From Apibacter raozihei (GTDB lineage: Bacteria; Bacteroidota; Bacteroidia; Flavobacteriales; Weeksellaceae): a DNA stretch of 64,000 nucleotides. The DNA is taken from positions 1,488,001 through 1,552,000 of the forward strand of contig NZ_CP034930.1 in assembly GCF_004014855.1 (NCBI RefSeq), given 5' to 3'. This document shows positions 51,394 to 61,372 of this stretch, piece by piece; the stretch's first letter is position 1; each line of letters begins with the position of its first letter. The notes under the pieces were generated by a model, which made no database searches, was not told the origin of the DNA, and worked only from the letters and a program-made list of their open reading frames with translations. The position numbers and the translations under genes were made by a program.

Positions 51394-52746
51394 TTAAATA
51401 CTTGGAGTATCAGATTTCAGAGCCTCAGTGATAAGCAAAGCTTCTCTTTCTCCGGATCTGACAGCTCCTTCAAAATATCCGTTCCATACCGTAGCTGTTT
51501 CTGTTCCTGCCCAGTGAATGCTGCCTACAGGTTTACGAACCTGATCGGAATAAAGAATAAATCCACCGGTAGGAAAGTGCGCGGCAAAACAGCCTTGAGT
51601 GTAAGCTTTGTCCTGCCAGTTATACTCTATCAGGTCAAGAGCATCTAAAGCTTCGTCACCATACATGACAGCAAGCTCCTTCAAAAGAATTTCTTTTCTT
51701 ACCTCTTTATCTGCCTGCACTATATCCGTACTAAACCCATAAACGAAAAAGGTGATAATTCCCTCCGGATGCCCAGGAACCGAATTGTCTATGGTTTCAG
51801 TGATATAACCATCGGTAGTTAGAGTTTGCCCAGAAAGTCCTTTATCCCGCCAGAAAGGTCGTGAATAAACAGCGTGATACTTTAACGCTCTGCCAGGAAG
51901 CTGATTTTGTATAGTTCGTTGCTTTTTAACCGGAAGCGGAGGGAAAAAACGAATGTAACTATTGGTAACTACCGGAGGGGTGCAGATAATAACTTTCTTA
52001 GCTTTAAATATACGATGATCAGAAGTATGAACGGTAACACAAGTATCGCAATGATCAATTCTTACTACTTCTGCATTAAAAAATATATGTTCTCTTCCCA
52101 GATCATCAGCCATTCGGGAGGCCAGTTCCTGCGGTCCTCCGACCAGGCGATCCTGCTGCGCTCCGCCTTCAGCAGAAGTCAGTATTTTTACCCCCTGTCC
52201 GCTGGCAACATAGTAAAGTCCCTGTAAGAGAGATATTTCACAGGAGTCCACAGTCAATAAAGCTCCGGTAATAATCCTATTGATAAATTCTACAATTACA
52301 TCATCAGAGGTATGAGAACGAATCCATTCTAAAAAAGTGATTTTATCATATTCCTCAGCGTTAGGACTCAACATAGGATTTTCCAGGTTAATCGACTCAA
52401 TCAACCGATCTATTTCATTCATTATGGCATAGGCCTCAGCCGGTACATCTTCTATTGGTAAACCGTTTACCATGTATTGTGCTGCTCCGAATAGCTGAGT
52501 AGGAAATAAATCAATCTGATATTTATTTACCAGTTCATACATACGATCCTGCGTAGGACCAATCCATTGTCCTCCCAAATCTATCTGGAGTCCGCTCTCC
52601 AGGTATCTGGTTTTTGTTCTCCCGCCTACACGGTTCCGGGCTTCCAGTATCAGACTGGAAATCCCGTTTTCTTTTAATTTTAATGCAGCAGACAATCCGG
52701 CAAATCCGGCACCAATGATTAAAACTTCTGTTTCTTTTGTTTTCAT
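51394..52746 (-). CDS. flavin monoamine oxidase family protein
   Basis: The 450-residue protein opens with an FAD-binding Rossmann motif VLIIGAGFAGLSAALKL and then LILEARNRVGGRTKTR, followed by DLGGQWIGPTQDRMYEL and a C-terminal WAGTETATVWNGYFEGAVRSG that binds the flavin. It matches bacterial monoamine or amino-acid oxidases in length and order. The substrate cannot be told. It has no signal peptide. A TATTTTTG box lies about 70 bp upstream. Confidence 0.9.
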   Translation of the reverse strand: MKTKETEVLIIGAGFAGLSAALKLKENGISSLILEARNRVGGRTKTRYLESGLQIDLGGQWIGPTQDRMYELVNKYQIDLFPTQLFGAAQYMVNGLPIEDVPAEAYAIMNEIDRLIESINLENPMLSPNAEEYDKITFLEWIRSHTSDDVIVEFINRIITGALLTVDSCEISLLQGLYYVASGQGVKILTSAEGGAQQDRLVGGPQELASRMADDLGREHIFFNAEVVRIDHCDTCVTVHTSDHRIFKAKKVIICTPPVVTNSYIRFFPPLPVKKQRTIQNQLPGRALKYHAVYSRPFWRDKGLSGQTLTTDGYITETIDNSVPGHPEGIITFFVYGFSTDIVQADKEVRKEILLKELAVMYGDEALDALDLIEYNWQDKAYTQGCFAAHFPTGGFILYSDQVRKPVGSIHWAGTETATVWNGYFEGAVRSGEREALLITEALKSDTPSI

Positions 52747-52813
52747 AAATTAAATATTTATTTAAAATTTGTTTTTATACGATATGTTATTCTATTGTTT
52801 TTATAATAAGTTT

Positions 52814-52821
52814 CAAAAATA
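52814..52821 (-). promoter_or_regulatory. -7 promoter box for the monoamine oxidase gene
   Basis: CAAAAATA on the plus strand reads TATTTTTG on the minus strand, about 68 bp before the ATG. The 363-bp gap 52747-53109 otherwise holds only the palindrome and the next promoter. Confidence 0.4.
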
Positions 52822-52911
52822 CTGCCTTAAAACGTTATAATTCAGTTTGAAAATATTTGCATGTTTTTTTTATTTATATTTTATTGATATATAGGTTTCT
52901 GCATTTTTTTG

Positions 52912-52926
52912 AGAACATGATGTTCT
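52912..52926. promoter_or_regulatory. 15-bp perfect palindrome, possible operator
   Basis: AGAACATGATGTTCT lies midway between divergent genes, with a 7+1+7 symmetry typical of a dimer-binding site. No regulator gene is adjacent. Confidence 0.25.
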
Positions 52927-53082
52927 TTTTTAAACTTCTTTGGCATGCTTGTATGTGTGTGTAAATATTTGAAAAAAAGAATATTAACTTTAGATTGAAA
53001 TTATACGGATACTATTTATTACAGCGAATCAAATCTTTATAATTCAAAAAAAAATCCGTATAAAAAAATGTATATTTATAAG

Positions 53083-53090
53083 TATATTTG
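53083..53090 (+). promoter_or_regulatory. -7 promoter box for the phosphoethanolamine transferase gene
   Basis: TATATTTG matches TAnnTTTG, 19 bp before the ATG. Confidence 0.5.
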
Positions 53091-53109
53091 CAGTTTTTAA
53101 ACGCTGCTC

Positions 53110-54732
53110 ATGATTAAAGTTTTCAAGTTCTTTTATAACTATAAATTTACTGTAGTTCTTATTGGTTTTCTTACACTGCTCTGCTTCTTATACGCTAAAC
53201 AGGGGCTCTATTATGCATTTTTGCTTTCCATTCCCGGTGTTTTAAGTTTAGTACTTCTTATTAATTGGTTAGCAAAAATCAGATATTCATTGTTCTTTAC
53301 TCTGATATTATCATTGATTATAGCTTTAGATGCCTATTTTGCAATTATTTTTAAAAATCCGGTCTCTTTGGGAGGAATGGCTTCTATATTTGAAACTAAC
53401 ACACAAGAAGCCTGGGGAGCTATGAGGCAGGCTTTAGTGCCCGGGTTACTTGCAATTGCAGGTTGTATTGCTATCGTCTTACTGTCTCGTAAAGAATTAA
53501 AAACATCAGGTATTTCAAAGAAAAAATCAATTATTTTCCTAAGTATTTATTTAGGTGTATTTGTTCCTTTCAGTCTGCTAATGATTATCAATCAGACCGA
53601 AAGGTTAAATTTGGAATACAAAGAAAATCCTGTTTTAACAGTTCAGAAGGTTTCTTCAATATGTTTACCGGTGGTTTATAATGATCTGATAACCATAGTG
53701 GCTTACAAAAATGAAATGAGAAGGTTTAAACAGTTTAGTAGTATAGACAGGAAGTTGCCTGAAAAAATTACTTTTTTAAATTCTGAAAATTCTCCGGAAA
53801 AAATTTTTATGGTCATTGGTGAAAGTTCCTGGCGAAGCCGGTACTCACTTTACGGTAATTCAGTTCAAACAACACCATTTTTAGACAGTTTGTCCACAGC
53901 AGGTCACAACCTCAAATATTATAACGCTGTAAGTCCGTCTCCGATCACCCGCGAAGCTTTAAAAATTATACTAAGCTTTTCTACCCCATTTCAGAGTCAG
54001 TCATTTTTCAATCAAAAAAATATTATAGAACTGGCGAAAGATGCAGGATATGAAACTGTTTGGATTTCAAATCAGGCAAAAATAGGAATGTTTGATAGTT
54101 ATATCGGTTTTATAGCTTCCGGTGCAGATGATAGTTACTTTACTGAAGTTCGCGGAGATAATAAAACCAAAGACGATTTGCAGCTGATAGATATTTTAAA
54201 GGAAAAATCTACGCAGGGCAGGAAACAGTTTATTGTTATACATTTGATGGGAAGCCATATGTGGTATGGAGACAAGTCGGATGAAATTGATAAAAGTAAA
54301 ATTAATGGTGAATGGGGTTTTGAGCTGCTGTATGATAGATCCATTCATCATACGGATAGAGTTCTGAGGGAAGTTTTTCAAATTGCAGATAAAGAAAAAA
54401 AATATCTAATGATGTATTTTCCTGATCATGGGGAAAGAATAGGCGAAGGACATGGTTTTTTAGGACGTGGCTCTCATCAGTTTGAAATTCCCTATATAAC
54501 AATAAACAGAGAGTTTGAAAAGATTAATGAAATAATTCCTCAATATATCGATAAAGAAGCTTTGCTGCTTAATAGTTCAAACACCATTTATATTATGGCA
54601 GAAGTGTTAGGATATAAAATACCGGAAGAATTTAAATCAAGAGCAATTAATGATGGTAAATATATCTATCATGTGGATTCCAAACCTTATTTGTATGCAG
54701 ATATCGAAAAAGAAAATGAAAAAATCAACTGA
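53110..54732 (+). CDS. phosphoethanolamine transferase (EptA/CptA-like, sulfatase fold)
   Basis: The 540-residue protein has about five membrane helices in residues 10-165 and a periplasmic sulfatase-fold domain (about 215-500). The nucleophile region reads MVIGESSWRSRYSLYGNSVQT, with Ser where EptA has Thr, as also seen in CptA. HLMGSHMWYGDKSDE and FPDHGERIGEGHGFLGRGSHQ hold zinc ligands. Such enzymes add phosphoethanolamine to lipid A or core sugar, which lowers sensitivity to cationic peptides. The exact target is unknown. Confidence 0.88.
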   Translation: MIKVFKFFYNYKFTVVLIGFLTLLCFLYAKQGLYYAFLLSIPGVLSLVLLINWLAKIRYSLFFTLILSLIIALDAYFAIIFKNPVSLGGMASIFETNTQEAWGAMRQALVPGLLAIAGCIAIVLLSRKELKTSGISKKKSIIFLSIYLGVFVPFSLLMIINQTERLNLEYKENPVLTVQKVSSICLPVVYNDLITIVAYKNEMRRFKQFSSIDRKLPEKITFLNSENSPEKIFMVIGESSWRSRYSLYGNSVQTTPFLDSLSTAGHNLKYYNAVSPSPITREALKIILSFSTPFQSQSFFNQKNIIELAKDAGYETVWISNQAKIGMFDSYIGFIASGADDSYFTEVRGDNKTKDDLQLIDILKEKSTQGRKQFIVIHLMGSHMWYGDKSDEIDKSKINGEWGFELLYDRSIHHTDRVLREVFQIADKEKKYLMMYFPDHGERIGEGHGFLGRGSHQFEIPYITINREFEKINEIIPQYIDKEALLLNSSNTIYIMAEVLGYKIPEEFKSRAINDGKYIYHVDSKPYLYADIEKENEKIN

Positions 54733-54763
54733 AGGAAATAAGCAATAAACCAGTAAGATAAAG

Positions 54764-54793
54764 CACAAAATGCCTGTTTACAGGCATTTTGTG
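54764..54793. terminator. bidirectional hairpin between convergent genes
   Basis: The 13-bp perfect stem CACAAAATGCCTG/CAGGCATTTTGTG has a 4-base loop TTTA. It sits between the transferase (+) and alkaline phosphatase (-) genes. Confidence 0.65.
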
Positions 54794-54813
54794 TGTATGT
54801 ATATTAATTTATA

Positions 54814-56880
54814 TTACTGATTAATAATTAATTTTTTAGATAATTTTCCGTGGCTGGTATCAACCGAAACTACATATACCCCTTGAGTTAAAGGATAAGT
54901 ATCAAAATCTATCGTATGTTTTTTTGCACGCTCATCTTTACGGAATTGTTTAACCAGTTTTCCAGATAAGTCGTTTATTGATACGGAAATATATGAATCG
55001 TTTTTTAAAGATATATCCAGGTTTACATTACCATGAGAAGGATTAGGATATACCGTTAAAAAGCCTATGGATTTAGTTTTTATGTCCTCTGTTCCGGCTG
55101 TTTTTCCCTGAAGCAGAAATTCTTCCATGATGTGAGTTAAAAAGGTGTTATCTATCTGACCGATTCCTGAAATTTTTCCCGCATATTTACCATTTATGTT
55201 GTCTTCAGCGCCTACAAAAACATCCATGGGCGTATGGTTACCCGGAGTTCCGCCGGCAACATCCCCATTTCCATTGGTAAGAGGATTAGAGGCATAGGCA
55301 ACAACGATTCTTCGTCCGTTATTTTCAACTGTCGGCCACAGCTCTTCACTTCTGTCCTGAAAGACATAAGTAGAGTAGTTAGGGTACCATCCGTTCGGGT
55401 TATTTGTTCCAAAATCTACATCACCTCTTTTCACTCCGGCCGGATTAGCTACAGTAGTAACAGTAGCAGAACCGCTGGAAGATGCATTTGACCCGTTTTG
55501 TCGGGGTCCTAAAGCATACGTTCTTACATAGGTTCCTTTAGATTGTGCGTCATTTGCATCGTGTAGACCCACAATAGCTGTTCCTCCACATTCATGATCA
55601 GAAGCAGAAAATATTAATGTTTGTGTATGGGTTTCTTTCAGAAGTTTTCGAGCTTGGGCGACTGAGTAATCCAAAGATAAAACCTCCTTAATCAGGTAAT
55701 CGGAACCGTAAACATTGGTGTGACGTTCGGTGGTAGGCAGGGCACTGTAAATAGCATCTCCACCACCTACGTATGCGGGCTGATCAGAGTCTACGGAATA
55801 GGTGTTCTTTCCATTTCCTGAAATTACAGTAATACCTCCGCTGTTTGCATGTTCCAGGTGATCAATTCTACCACCTTCAACCATTAAAAAAAATCCTTTT
55901 TCCCCCCCTTTGGCTTTTAATATTTTAATAGCCATTTCGGTCATTTCAGGTAATGAAGGCTCCCATGGAGCATTCATCTGCCGGTCCTGCTCATAATTGT
56001 CATGCGAAGCATTAAACAAACCGATTAATTTAGTGTTGTTATCTGGTGTAAACTGAGAGATATCTATATTCAATAATGCATCTCGGCTGTTTACGTGTAC
56101 AAATCCCCTTTGTTTGGCAATTTCTACAAGATTTACATTATCAGCACGTTTTCCTTTAATGGTTACAGTTTTTCCATTATATGAAATTGTATTTCCTTGA
56201 GAATCCAGAACATCTTCTGCATAATTATTCGGTAAGAAATGCCTTGCACCTCCACCTAATAATACGTCAATTTCAACTCCTATTTTAGGATCCGGTAAAG
56301 TCCAGTCTCTGGCAGGATCGTAGGGAGCAATAACGGAAGCCGGATTATTAAATATTTCTTCATATTGTTGTTTAGTTGAAGAAATAAATTGTGCGGCTAT
56401 GTAGTCTTCAAGATCCCGAAACCAAATATGCGAACCAAAAGTGGCCGGTGTGGCATGCGTTATACGTGTAGTAGTTATAAGCCCTACTGCGTAGCCTTCC
56501 TTTTTAGCCTTTTCCAAAATGGTTTCCACCGATTCTCCTTTGCCTACATTATAAGAAATGGCTTCATTATCCAGTTTTCCGGATTCTCCTGCGGAATATG
56601 CTGAAGCTCCCGGTCCGGAATCGGTAATCCATGAATTTAAGCTATGGGTAGTTAATGAACCTTGAAACTTTAATTTATCTAGAGCCAGAATCTGATATCC
56701 GGCATCTTTAGTAAATCTTTTTCCTTCTGTTCCTTGTCCCAAAGACATTCTTGCAGCTACTTTGGCCGAAGTTCCAAATCCGTCACCAATGAACATAATC
56801 ATTTGTTTTGGGAGTTCATTCTGTGCATATACTCCTGTCCATCCTAAGGAAGCTGTTAAAAATAAGAAAATTTTTTTCAT
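54814..56880 (-). CDS. T9SS-secreted alkaline phosphatase
   Basis: The 688-residue protein has a signal peptide (MKKIFLFLTASLGWTGVYAQ) and an alkaline phosphatase domain: MFIGDGFGTSAKVAAR (metal Asp), ITDSGPGASAYSAGE with the nucleophile Ser after Asp, VEGGRIDHLEHAN, and FSASDHECGG. A C-terminal type A sorting domain (about residues 615-688; LTVYPNPSHGNVNLDI and a final GVYVVSVDTSHGKLSKKLII) directs export by the type IX system. It would release phosphate from organic esters outside the cell. It is longer than E. coli PhoA because of the insertions and the tail. Confidence 0.93.
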   Translation of the reverse strand: MKKIFLFLTASLGWTGVYAQNELPKQMIMFIGDGFGTSAKVAARMSLGQGTEGKRFTKDAGYQILALDKLKFQGSLTTHSLNSWITDSGPGASAYSAGESGKLDNEAISYNVGKGESVETILEKAKKEGYAVGLITTTRITHATPATFGSHIWFRDLEDYIAAQFISSTKQQYEEIFNNPASVIAPYDPARDWTLPDPKIGVEIDVLLGGGARHFLPNNYAEDVLDSQGNTISYNGKTVTIKGKRADNVNLVEIAKQRGFVHVNSRDALLNIDISQFTPDNNTKLIGLFNASHDNYEQDRQMNAPWEPSLPEMTEMAIKILKAKGGEKGFFLMVEGGRIDHLEHANSGGITVISGNGKNTYSVDSDQPAYVGGGDAIYSALPTTERHTNVYGSDYLIKEVLSLDYSVAQARKLLKETHTQTLIFSASDHECGGTAIVGLHDANDAQSKGTYVRTYALGPRQNGSNASSSGSATVTTVANPAGVKRGDVDFGTNNPNGWYPNYSTYVFQDRSEELWPTVENNGRRIVVAYASNPLTNGNGDVAGGTPGNHTPMDVFVGAEDNINGKYAGKISGIGQIDNTFLTHIMEEFLLQGKTAGTEDIKTKSIGFLTVYPNPSHGNVNLDISLKNDSYISVSINDLSGKLVKQFRKDERAKKHTIDFDTYPLTQGVYVVSVDTSHGKLSKKLIINQ

Positions 56881-57066
56881 TAATTATTTTATCTGATAGT
56901 TGAGGCAAAAGTCTGTTTTTAATATTAATTTTTGGTTAACAAAAAATCAAGAAATGGTATCGTTCAGTTAAGATACGGTTACAAAATGTTTATATTATGG
57001 TTAAATCGAAGCTGCTGTTTTTATACTATTTTTTTTTACACTTCATTTGTAAAAATTTTATAAATA

Positions 57067-58041
57067 ATGAAAAAACTGATTCTGAGTTTAATTTTTATTT
57101 TCACAGCAATGATTGCTTTATCAGCACAAGAAGTACAAACAAGTTTTCTGTTTGGTAAAAGCAAAAAGTATGTAGTATATGAAAGTGAAATTTTCGAAAT
57201 TGACAAAAAAGGGGAATTAAAATCATTGATTAAATTCCCTGATAAGGTTTATAAAGCTTTGCTTGTACAAGATCATTTATGGTTAGGTACTGATAGTGGA
57301 GCTCAGGTGTTTGATATACATACCCTGACAAAGTTAAAAGAAGAATTTATTTCAGATAAAATTGTGGATCTTACATTGGATGCAGAAGGTGAAATATGGT
57401 TGGTCAGCCTTTTTAAGGGAGTTTACAGACAAAATATGGCCCATGTCTTTGAAAAAATGCTGGATGTTATCACCAATTATTGTATAACAGCAACACCCGA
57501 TGGAAACATATATGTGGGAACCAATCTGGGTATGTACAATCTTTCTTTGAAAAAATCTGGTTTTATAAGATATGCAGAAGAGGCACATAGTGGTAACGGG
57601 CTACCGGATAATATTGTAGAATCACTCTATTCTGATAATGATTCCAATGTTTGGATAGTTATGCCCGATAATATAGCATTTAAGAAAAGTGATAATTACT
57701 TAGGAGAAATTCCAACCTTTTCTTATGTAGGTAACAAAGAAAATAAATTATATAAAATAGTCGGAATAAAAGATCAGTCTTATTTGTTTATCACTCAGCA
57801 GGGTATCATGCTTTTACCATCAGGTTCATTAAAAGAACATAGTCACAATGATGAGGTTTTCAGCGGGCACGATACCAATGCTTTTCAATTAACCAATGAA
57901 TTTTTAGGAGCACCGTCTTCTCTTCACTCAGAACCAGTTCTTTTCGCAGAAAGCGACGGAAAACAGATTTATTTTTTTACACAAAAAGGTATATGGGAAT
58001 TATCGGAAAAGAAATTGGTGAAAAAATTAAAAAATCACTGA
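57067..58041 (+). CDS. exported beta-propeller-like protein of unknown function
   Basis: The 324-residue product has a signal peptide (MKKLILSLIFIFTAMIALSA). Repeated strands resemble two-component-regulator propeller repeats: HLWLGTDSGAQVFDI, EIWLVSLFKGVYR, NIYVGTNLGMYNL, NVWIVMPDNIAF. No membrane or signalling domain follows, so it is a free propeller, perhaps a periplasmic binding protein. Its 3' side carries a bidirectional terminator shared with tRNA-Gly. Confidence 0.75.
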   Translation: MKKLILSLIFIFTAMIALSAQEVQTSFLFGKSKKYVVYESEIFEIDKKGELKSLIKFPDKVYKALLVQDHLWLGTDSGAQVFDIHTLTKLKEEFISDKIVDLTLDAEGEIWLVSLFKGVYRQNMAHVFEKMLDVITNYCITATPDGNIYVGTNLGMYNLSLKKSGFIRYAEEAHSGNGLPDNIVESLYSDNDSNVWIVMPDNIAFKKSDNYLGEIPTFSYVGNKENKLYKIVGIKDQSYLFITQQGIMLLPSGSLKEHSHNDEVFSGHDTNAFQLTNEFLGAPSSLHSEPVLFAESDGKQIYFFTQKGIWELSEKKLVKKLKNH

Positions 58042-58068
58042 AAAGTAAACGTTTAATAATCAAAATAA

Positions 58069-58101
58069 AAAAGAGTATCTTAACAAAGATACTCTTTTTT
58101 T
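58069..58101. terminator. bidirectional Rho-independent terminator
   Basis: AAAAGAGTATCT pairs with AGATACTCTTTT around TAACAA, with Ts on the plus side and A-rich sequence before it. It serves the propeller gene (+) and tRNA-Gly (-). Confidence 0.85.
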
Positions 58102-58102
58102 G

Positions 58103-58175
58103 AGCGGAAGACGAGGGTCGAACTCGCGACATTCAGCTTGGAAGGCTGACGCTCTACCAACTGAGCTACTTCCGC
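58103..58175 (-). tRNA. tRNA-Gly (anticodon UCC)
   Basis: The 73-nt cloverleaf on the minus strand has acceptor GCGGAAG/CTTCCGC, D arm GCTC...GAGC, anticodon stem TCAGC/GCTGA with loop CTTCCAA, and T arm GCGAG-TTCGACC-CTCGT. CCA is not encoded. Confidence 0.96.
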
Positions 58176-58311
58176 TTAATTATGATGCAATTTTACAACT
58201 TTTTTTTGATTTACAATAAAAAAAAACAGGATTTTTTCTTTGTATGCTTTTTTATATCTATAAATAATTGATTATGAATATTTTTTTTAATCAGCTAAAT
58301 TAAACTAAGCC

Positions 58312-59250
58312 TCAAAGAGAGATTTTTTTACCTTGTTCAGGAAAAATAAGCGAAACTTCTAAAACATTATGGGTAATCAGTTCTTTTTTTATAGTTTCTA
58401 TAGCCGTACCTGATGGTTTTAGATGCGTTATGATCACGGGTAGATTTTTAAGTTTGCCGCTTTTGCAGTAGGATGATAAATGAGTGAGTTCTTCATAAAG
58501 GAGGGCAGGTGTCAGATGACCAAATAATAAATTTTCAGGCTGGGAATTAGGAAAAGATACTTCAATAAGTATGGCTTTCAAAGAACCTTGATTGATTAAA
58601 GGAGCAATAGTTTTCCAAAGTAGTTTCAACTGTGTAGACTTTTCTATCCGGTCTGCTCCCGTATCTCCTAAATAAAGAATATATTGATTTTCAGATTTCA
58701 CCAAAAGGGCAGAACTTTTATAAGGAGTTCCATGGCTTAATTCAAAAATTTGTCCGGTAAGTTGTGTGTTGTCAATAGCAAATGTATCAAAAGCGTTAAA
58801 AGACCGGTAATAATATTTATTTAATTGGGGAAAATTACCTTCATTGGCAAAATTGATCCAGGGTCCCTCTGTGAAATAATATTTTTTTAAAATTTCGATA
58901 ACCGGAGAAAGGGCATAAATGTTTTTAGGTGAATCGTCCGGAGAATTAATAATCATTCCTGAAACATGATCCAGATGTCCATGGGAAATAAAATAACCTT
59001 TAATATTATTTTTCAATAAGCTATCCGGACTTCCAGCTAAAGATTGCTTTTCAATAGCTTTTTTTATTCCGGTCCGTATAGTTCCGGCATCCAAACATAA
59101 AAATTCATTTTTGTCTTTTTCACTGATTATATATGCGGAAAGATTGTCTTCATCTAAACCTCCGTATATACCCAGAGGTATCAGGTCGAAAGTTTGCGAA
59201 TGGCATAACAAGCTGAAAAGCAGTGTAAGTGTGAAAATTATATATTTCAT
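58312..59250 (-). CDS. class II 3',5'-cyclic-nucleotide phosphodiesterase, exported
   Basis: The 312-residue metallo-beta-lactamase-fold protein has a signal peptide (MKYIIFTLTLLFSLLCHS) and the family signature ISHGHLDHVSGMIIN with zinc ligands. LSHGTPYKSSALLVKSE, LYLGDTGADRIEKS and LIEVSFPNSQPENLLFGHLTP follow, matching yeast PDE1-type class II enzymes. The predicted reaction hydrolyses cAMP to AMP. The signal peptide places it in the periplasm, as with the Vibrio CpdP enzyme, so it may scavenge external cAMP. Confidence 0.85.
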   Translation of the reverse strand: MKYIIFTLTLLFSLLCHSQTFDLIPLGIYGGLDEDNLSAYIISEKDKNEFLCLDAGTIRTGIKKAIEKQSLAGSPDSLLKNNIKGYFISHGHLDHVSGMIINSPDDSPKNIYALSPVIEILKKYYFTEGPWINFANEGNFPQLNKYYYRSFNAFDTFAIDNTQLTGQIFELSHGTPYKSSALLVKSENQYILYLGDTGADRIEKSTQLKLLWKTIAPLINQGSLKAILIEVSFPNSQPENLLFGHLTPALLYEELTHLSSYCKSGKLKNLPVIITHLKPSGTAIETIKKELITHNVLEVSLIFPEQGKKISL

Positions 59251-59292
59251 TATTTGAATGATTATAATGATGCAAATTAAGTTATTTTAAAT

Positions 59293-59319
59293 AAAAAAAG
59301 GCAGGTGATCCTGCCTTTT
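59293..59319 (-). terminator. terminator after cstA
   Basis: AAAGGCAGG pairs with CCTGCCTTT around a TGAT loop. On the minus strand it is followed by a run of seven or more T. Confidence 0.85.
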
Positions 59320-59340
59320 CAAAATTTATTTTCAGTTGAA

Positions 59341-61182
59341 TCAGGGCTCAACAATTTCTTTAACGGTATCTCCGTACTTGTCAACTACTGTTGTATGAAT
59401 TTTCATTAATTCCGCCCATCGTCTAAAGGCTCCCACAAAGACAAAAAGCATTAAAAGCATAGCTATTACAGCCAGGGAAGCAAGAAGGTATTGTTCTTTA
59501 GGAAGGTATATATCCACCACTTGAATATATCCTGCCCAAAAAGTGATAATAGCCATAAAGACTCCCGGAATGGCAGAACATAAAGCGTATTTTTTTCGAT
59601 TCATACGAATCAGCATGGTTGTACATACAATGAGACCGCAGGCGGCTAATAATTGGTTGCTGATTCCGAACAGAGGCCAGATGCTACTCACATTACCTGT
59701 GTACACGAGATATCCCCAGGCAAAGGTGAACAGGATGCTGCTGATTATTATGCCAGGAACCCAGTTTTTATCGTTAAATTTAGGAATTACTCCTCCCAGC
59801 ATTTCCTGTAGGAAAAACCGTCCTACACGAGTTCCGGCATCAATAGCAGTAAGAATAAATACAGCTTCAAACATAATGGCAAAATTGTACCAGTAAGCCA
59901 TTAATTCATCCATATAAGGAATATTATTGAAAATATGTGCCATACCTACTGCCAGGGAAACCGCACCACCGGTACGTCCGTGAAGATCAATACCAATATG
60001 GTCTATAAAATACTGAAGATCGACACTATGCAAATCCGGATGTGCTGCCAGGAAGCTCTGGTAAGCATCCACTGGTGTATTGATAGCAAAATAATCTCCC
60101 GGCATCAACGTACAGGCTGCAATTAAGGCCATCAGGGCAACAAAGCCCTCTACTAACATTGCCCCATAACCAACAAATAATATTTCTTTTTCATCAGAAA
60201 TCATTTTCGGTGTGGTACCTGTTGCAATAATTGCATGAAATCCGGAGATAGCTCCACAAGCAATAACAATGAATATGAAGGGTAAAACCGGTCCTCCGAT
60301 CACGGGTCCTCCTCCGTTCACAAATGAAGTGATTGCAGGCATTTCAATAGTAGGGTGAACAAATATAATACCAATAGCAAGCATCAAAATAGTTCCGATT
60401 TTAAGATAAGTGGAAAGATAGTCTCTTGGAACCAATAACAGCCATACGGGTAAAACAGATGCAAGAAAGCCATAAATAGGAATGGCTATGGAAATAGTCT
60501 TAATATTCCAGTGAAACATGTCATTTAAGGTTTCATTCTGCATCAGGTGGTGCCCAGAGATGATGCCGGTGACTAATAAGACAACTCCGACAATACTGGC
60601 CAGTGTTACGCTGTCTTTTCTGTATCTCATAATTAAGCCCATCAAAACGGCAATGGGCATAGTGATAATCACTGTAAATAAAGACCATGAAGCTTCGTGC
60701 ATAGCACTTATACAAGCTAGTGATAGTCCTGCCAGTGTCAGTATAAGGATAAATAAAATGGCAAAACCGGCTATGGTTCCTGTAACTGGACCAATTTCTT
60801 TCGAAGCTATAGTGGCCAAGCTCTGTCCTTTGTGTCGAACGGAAGCAAATAGTACTACCATATCGTGTACACCTCCACCCAATACGCAGCCTATAAGTAT
60901 CCATAAAGCTCCGGGCAAATAACCGAACTGGGCAGCCAGTACAGGACCTACCAATGGTCCTGCAGCGGCAATAGCTGCAAAATGATGTCCAAAAAGAACA
61001 TTTTTGTTGGTGGCTACATAGTCATGACCGTCAGCAAATTCAATTGCAGGCGTGACATTTTTTGAATTCAGGCGTAAAACCTTTTTAGCTATAAATATAC
61101 CATAGAAACGATACGCTATGGCAAAAATCAGCACTGAGACAAATACAAGTGTCAGAGCATTAATTCCGTTTAAAAATTCCAT
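59341..61182 (-). CDS. cstA: carbon starvation protein CstA (peptide/pyruvate transporter family)
   Basis: The 613-residue protein has about 16 membrane helices and the CstA core: GHDYVATNKNVLFGHHFAAI, AGPLVGPVLAAQFGYLPG, and GGGVHDMVVLFASVRHKGQS. E. coli homologues CstA and BtsT import peptides or pyruvate on carbon starvation. A TATATTTG box lies about 42 bp before the start. It is a single-gene unit. Confidence 0.94.
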   Translation of the reverse strand: MEFLNGINALTLVFVSVLIFAIAYRFYGIFIAKKVLRLNSKNVTPAIEFADGHDYVATNKNVLFGHHFAAIAAAGPLVGPVLAAQFGYLPGALWILIGCVLGGGVHDMVVLFASVRHKGQSLATIASKEIGPVTGTIAGFAILFILILTLAGLSLACISAMHEASWSLFTVIITMPIAVLMGLIMRYRKDSVTLASIVGVVLLVTGIISGHHLMQNETLNDMFHWNIKTISIAIPIYGFLASVLPVWLLLVPRDYLSTYLKIGTILMLAIGIIFVHPTIEMPAITSFVNGGGPVIGGPVLPFIFIVIACGAISGFHAIIATGTTPKMISDEKEILFVGYGAMLVEGFVALMALIAACTLMPGDYFAINTPVDAYQSFLAAHPDLHSVDLQYFIDHIGIDLHGRTGGAVSLAVGMAHIFNNIPYMDELMAYWYNFAIMFEAVFILTAIDAGTRVGRFFLQEMLGGVIPKFNDKNWVPGIIISSILFTFAWGYLVYTGNVSSIWPLFGISNQLLAACGLIVCTTMLIRMNRKKYALCSAIPGVFMAIITFWAGYIQVVDIYLPKEQYLLASLAVIAMLLMLFVFVGAFRRWAELMKIHTTVVDKYGDTVKEIVEP

Positions 61183-61223
61183 TAATTTGTGATTTTAGAT
61201 ATTATATATTTATTTTGTGTTGG

Positions 61224-61231
61224 CAAATATA
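61224..61231 (-). promoter_or_regulatory. -7 promoter box for cstA
   Basis: CAAATATA on the plus strand reads TATATTTG on the minus strand, 42 bp before the ATG at 61182. Confidence 0.5.
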
Positions 61232-61372
61232 GTTTTTGATACTTATTTATGCATTATATTTTTTTATTTTCTATTTTTGTTATGATATGGCTGATTATAT
61301 TAAGTTGAAATAAGAGTTCATATATTATAATGTCAGCAAATATTTTCAATCAAAATTAAAATATATGATTTT

